DNA of 7,656 nt, taken from Candidatus Melainabacteria bacterium GWA2_34_9 (lineage in GTDB: Bacteria; Cyanobacteriota; Vampirovibrionia; Gastranaerophilales; UBA9971). This document shows, in pieces, positions 6,378 through 7,656 of this stretch (positions are counted from its first letter, which is position 1; every line of letters begins with the position of its first letter). Under the pieces are notes generated by a model, which was not told the origin of the DNA, ran no database searches, and saw only the letters and a list, made by a program, of their open reading frames with translations. The stretch spans positions 5,323-12,978 of the forward strand of contig MFRJ01000032.1 in assembly GCA_001784535.1 (NCBI GenBank), read 5' to 3'. The position numbers were made by a program, and so were the translations under genes.

Positions 6378-6405
6378 TTGAACGTTTCCGGAAAAAGTTT
6401 AATAT
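6378..6405 (+). promoter_or_regulatory. Possible promoter/operator before the TadE-like gene
   Basis: TTGAAC (6378-6383) and TAATAT (6400-6405), 16 bases apart, each match 4 of 6 consensus bases. Between them lies the perfect 10-base palindrome TTTCCGGAAA (6385-6394), which could be a regulator site. If these boxes were used, transcription would begin at or after ATG 6406, so either the mRNA is nearly leaderless or the true promoter is further upstream. The case is weak. Confidence 0.2.
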
Positions 6406-7656
6406 ATGATTTTGAATAATATAATTAAAAAATATACATTTAAAAAAGCGCAGCAACTTATCGAATTTGCTTTTGTTGCGCCAATTTTGATTATGTTTTT
6501 ACTTCTTATAATGGAATTTGGTTATGTAATAACAATTAGAAATGTAATTTCTGAAGGTGCAAAAGAATCATTAATGCAAGTTAACAGCAAATTCAATAAT
6601 TTGACAGGTAATGCTGCTGTTAAAAAAGCGGCAATGGAAACCGAATTAAAAACAAGTATGGAATCTTTTTTATCAACTCATGGTATTGCAAATTCATCAA
6701 ATGTAACTGTTACTGTTTTTACTGATGCAAATGGAGTTACCTTTGCAAATTTTACATATATGTATAAAATGATTTTAACTTTCATTCCCAATTTACCTAC
6801 GATACCTATACAATCATCCCAGATTATTAACACTCAAATGCTTCAGCCTAATAGTTTTAATTCAGGTTTGACAACTGCGCAGTTATCTTCGTTTTTTGCC
6901 GCACCTGATGGTGCTTTAATCTCAGATATTGCATTTAATGCTAATGATTCTTTAAGGCAACATATTGCTATTTTAGTCAGTTGGTATGACAATTATAATA
7001 TAACAAATTTTGCTGCAAATAATTATGCCCGGCTTTTTAGCTGGTATGGCTATGATTTATTGCCCGCAAATGAAAGAATTAACTTAAGAACAGCCACTAT
7101 AGAAATCAGATCGCCTTATTATAATGGAGGTAACTGGTTAAATACGCAAATTCCTTATGTATGGGTTGTGTCGGCTCTTGGTTATACGCAAGTATTTTAT
7201 ACAAAATTCAATGCAACAGTTGATTTGTCACCTTTTAATTCTAATGCTGGTTGGACACTCAATGAATGTAGTACAAATGATCACTATTGGGCAAATCTAG
7301 ACGATGGGTTTTTACAGGCAGGATATCAATGCCCATTGAAATGGGCTAATAATAATTATGAATATTTATATAGAATATTTCCTCGTGATTATGATAATCT
7401 TAATCATGGTAAATTCAGCAGATCTTTTGGCTATCGTTGGTGCAGTACTGGTGGCGCACCGGCAGGTTTGCCAGATTGCACTGCAAATCAATCAGGTTCT
7501 CACACTATTCAAGAGCTTGCTTTGAAAGGACTTACAAGGGATGGGGTTTATTGTGTGAGTCATTCTCTAAATCACTCTTACAATAGAAGAGGGAATTATG
7601 AATATGTAAATAATATTGGTGCTACAAATATAAATTCGCTGCAGCATTATACTGTC
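6406..7656 (+). CDS. TadE-like pseudopilin-type protein with long extracytoplasmic region (3' truncated by window edge)
   Basis: The frame from ATG 6406 stays open for 417 codons to the window end. Residues 16-40 read QQLIEFAFVAPILIMFLLLIMEFGY, the hallmark N-terminus of TadE/TadG proteins of Flp (tight adherence) pilus systems: a short basic leader, Glu20 and one membrane helix (about 21-45). Ala15 followed by Glu20 places the glutamate at +5 of a prepilin-type cleavage site, so processing by a TadV-like peptidase is possible. The rest should lie outside the membrane. It is rich in Asn, Tyr, Trp and Phe and has five cysteines (288, 309, 346, 358, 383), compatible with disulfides. TadE proteins are usually under about 200 residues, so this one is unusually long. 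I recognise no domain after residue 60 and see no von Willebrand type A metal site as in TadG. The ribosome site is poor (GGAAAAAG), so the start is less certain, but the TadE motif requires a start near here. Confidence 0.8.
   Translation, partial: MILNNIIKKYTFKKAQQLIEFAFVAPILIMFLLLIMEFGYVITIRNVISEGAKESLMQVNSKFNNLTGNAAVKKAAMETELKTSMESFLSTHGIANSSNVTVTVFTDANGVTFANFTYMYKMILTFIPNLPTIPIQSSQIINTQMLQPNSFNSGLTTAQLSSFFAAPDGALISDIAFNANDSLRQHIAILVSWYDNYNITNFAANNYARLFSWYGYDLLPANERINLRTATIEIRSPYYNGGNWLNTQIPYVWVVSALGYTQVFYTKFNATVDLSPFNSNAGWTLNECSTNDHYWANLDDGFLQAGYQCPLKWANNNYEYLYRIFPRDYDNLNHGKFSRSFGYRWCSTGGAPAGLPDCTANQSGSHTIQELALKGLTRDGVYCVSHSLNHSYNRRGNYEYVNNIGATNINSLQHYTV

Noticed and set aside
1..7656. 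CRISPR array, tRNA, rRNA or insertion sequence
   Set aside because: No regularly spaced direct repeats, no cloverleaf or conserved rRNA stretches, and no transposase-like protein or long terminal inverted repeats were seen.

Overview
The window is a low-GC, gene-dense bacterial segment with every recognisable gene on the + strand. Its main content is a type II fatty acid synthesis operon in the order plsX (3' end only), fabH, fabD, fabG, acpP, fabF. Two tandem thymidylate-kinase-family genes follow, and then a TadE-like pilus or secreted protein that runs off the right edge. The FabH sequence around the active site and the downstream SRFVNWNDRSTCVLFGDGAGA stretch resemble cyanobacterial FabH. 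The ACP also looks cyanobacterial. With the AT-rich coding, this suggests a non-photosynthetic sister lineage of Cyanobacteria (Melainabacteria/Vampirovibrionia, for example Gastranaerophilales). That placement is inference from remembered family patterns, not from a search.

Layout. Bases 1-242 hold the last 79 residues of PlsX, whose stop overlaps the fabH start (ATGA). FabH (239-1258), FabD (1304-2245) and FabG (2291-3031) are separated by gaps of about 45 bases. A 144-base AT-rich gap with a possible promoter precedes acpP (3176-3412). A long perfect hairpin without a clear T-tract sits between acpP and fabF (3515-4771). A strong rho-independent terminator at 4791-4830 ends the operon. An extended -10 promoter then probably drives the two kinase genes (4882-5553 and 5558-6238, 4 bases apart), which end in a weaker terminator near 6256-6292. 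The last gene starts near 6406 and is open to the end of the window.

How the genes work together. FabD loads malonyl onto ACP and FabH makes the first C-C bond with an acyl-CoA. FabF elongates, FabG reduces the 3-keto group, and PlsX passes finished acyl chains from ACP to phospholipid synthesis. The dehydratase (FabZ) and enoyl reductase (FabI/K/L) are not in the window.

The part most worth a second look is the kinase pair. Both lack the usual REPG-type motif of thymidylate kinases. The second also has arginine in place of the Walker A lysine and has lost basic residues in the LID region. This may be an active/degenerate paralogue pair that works as a heterodimer. The final TadE-like protein has a standard pseudopilin N-terminus joined to an unusually long, aromatic- and cysteine-containing C-terminal region that I do not recognise.
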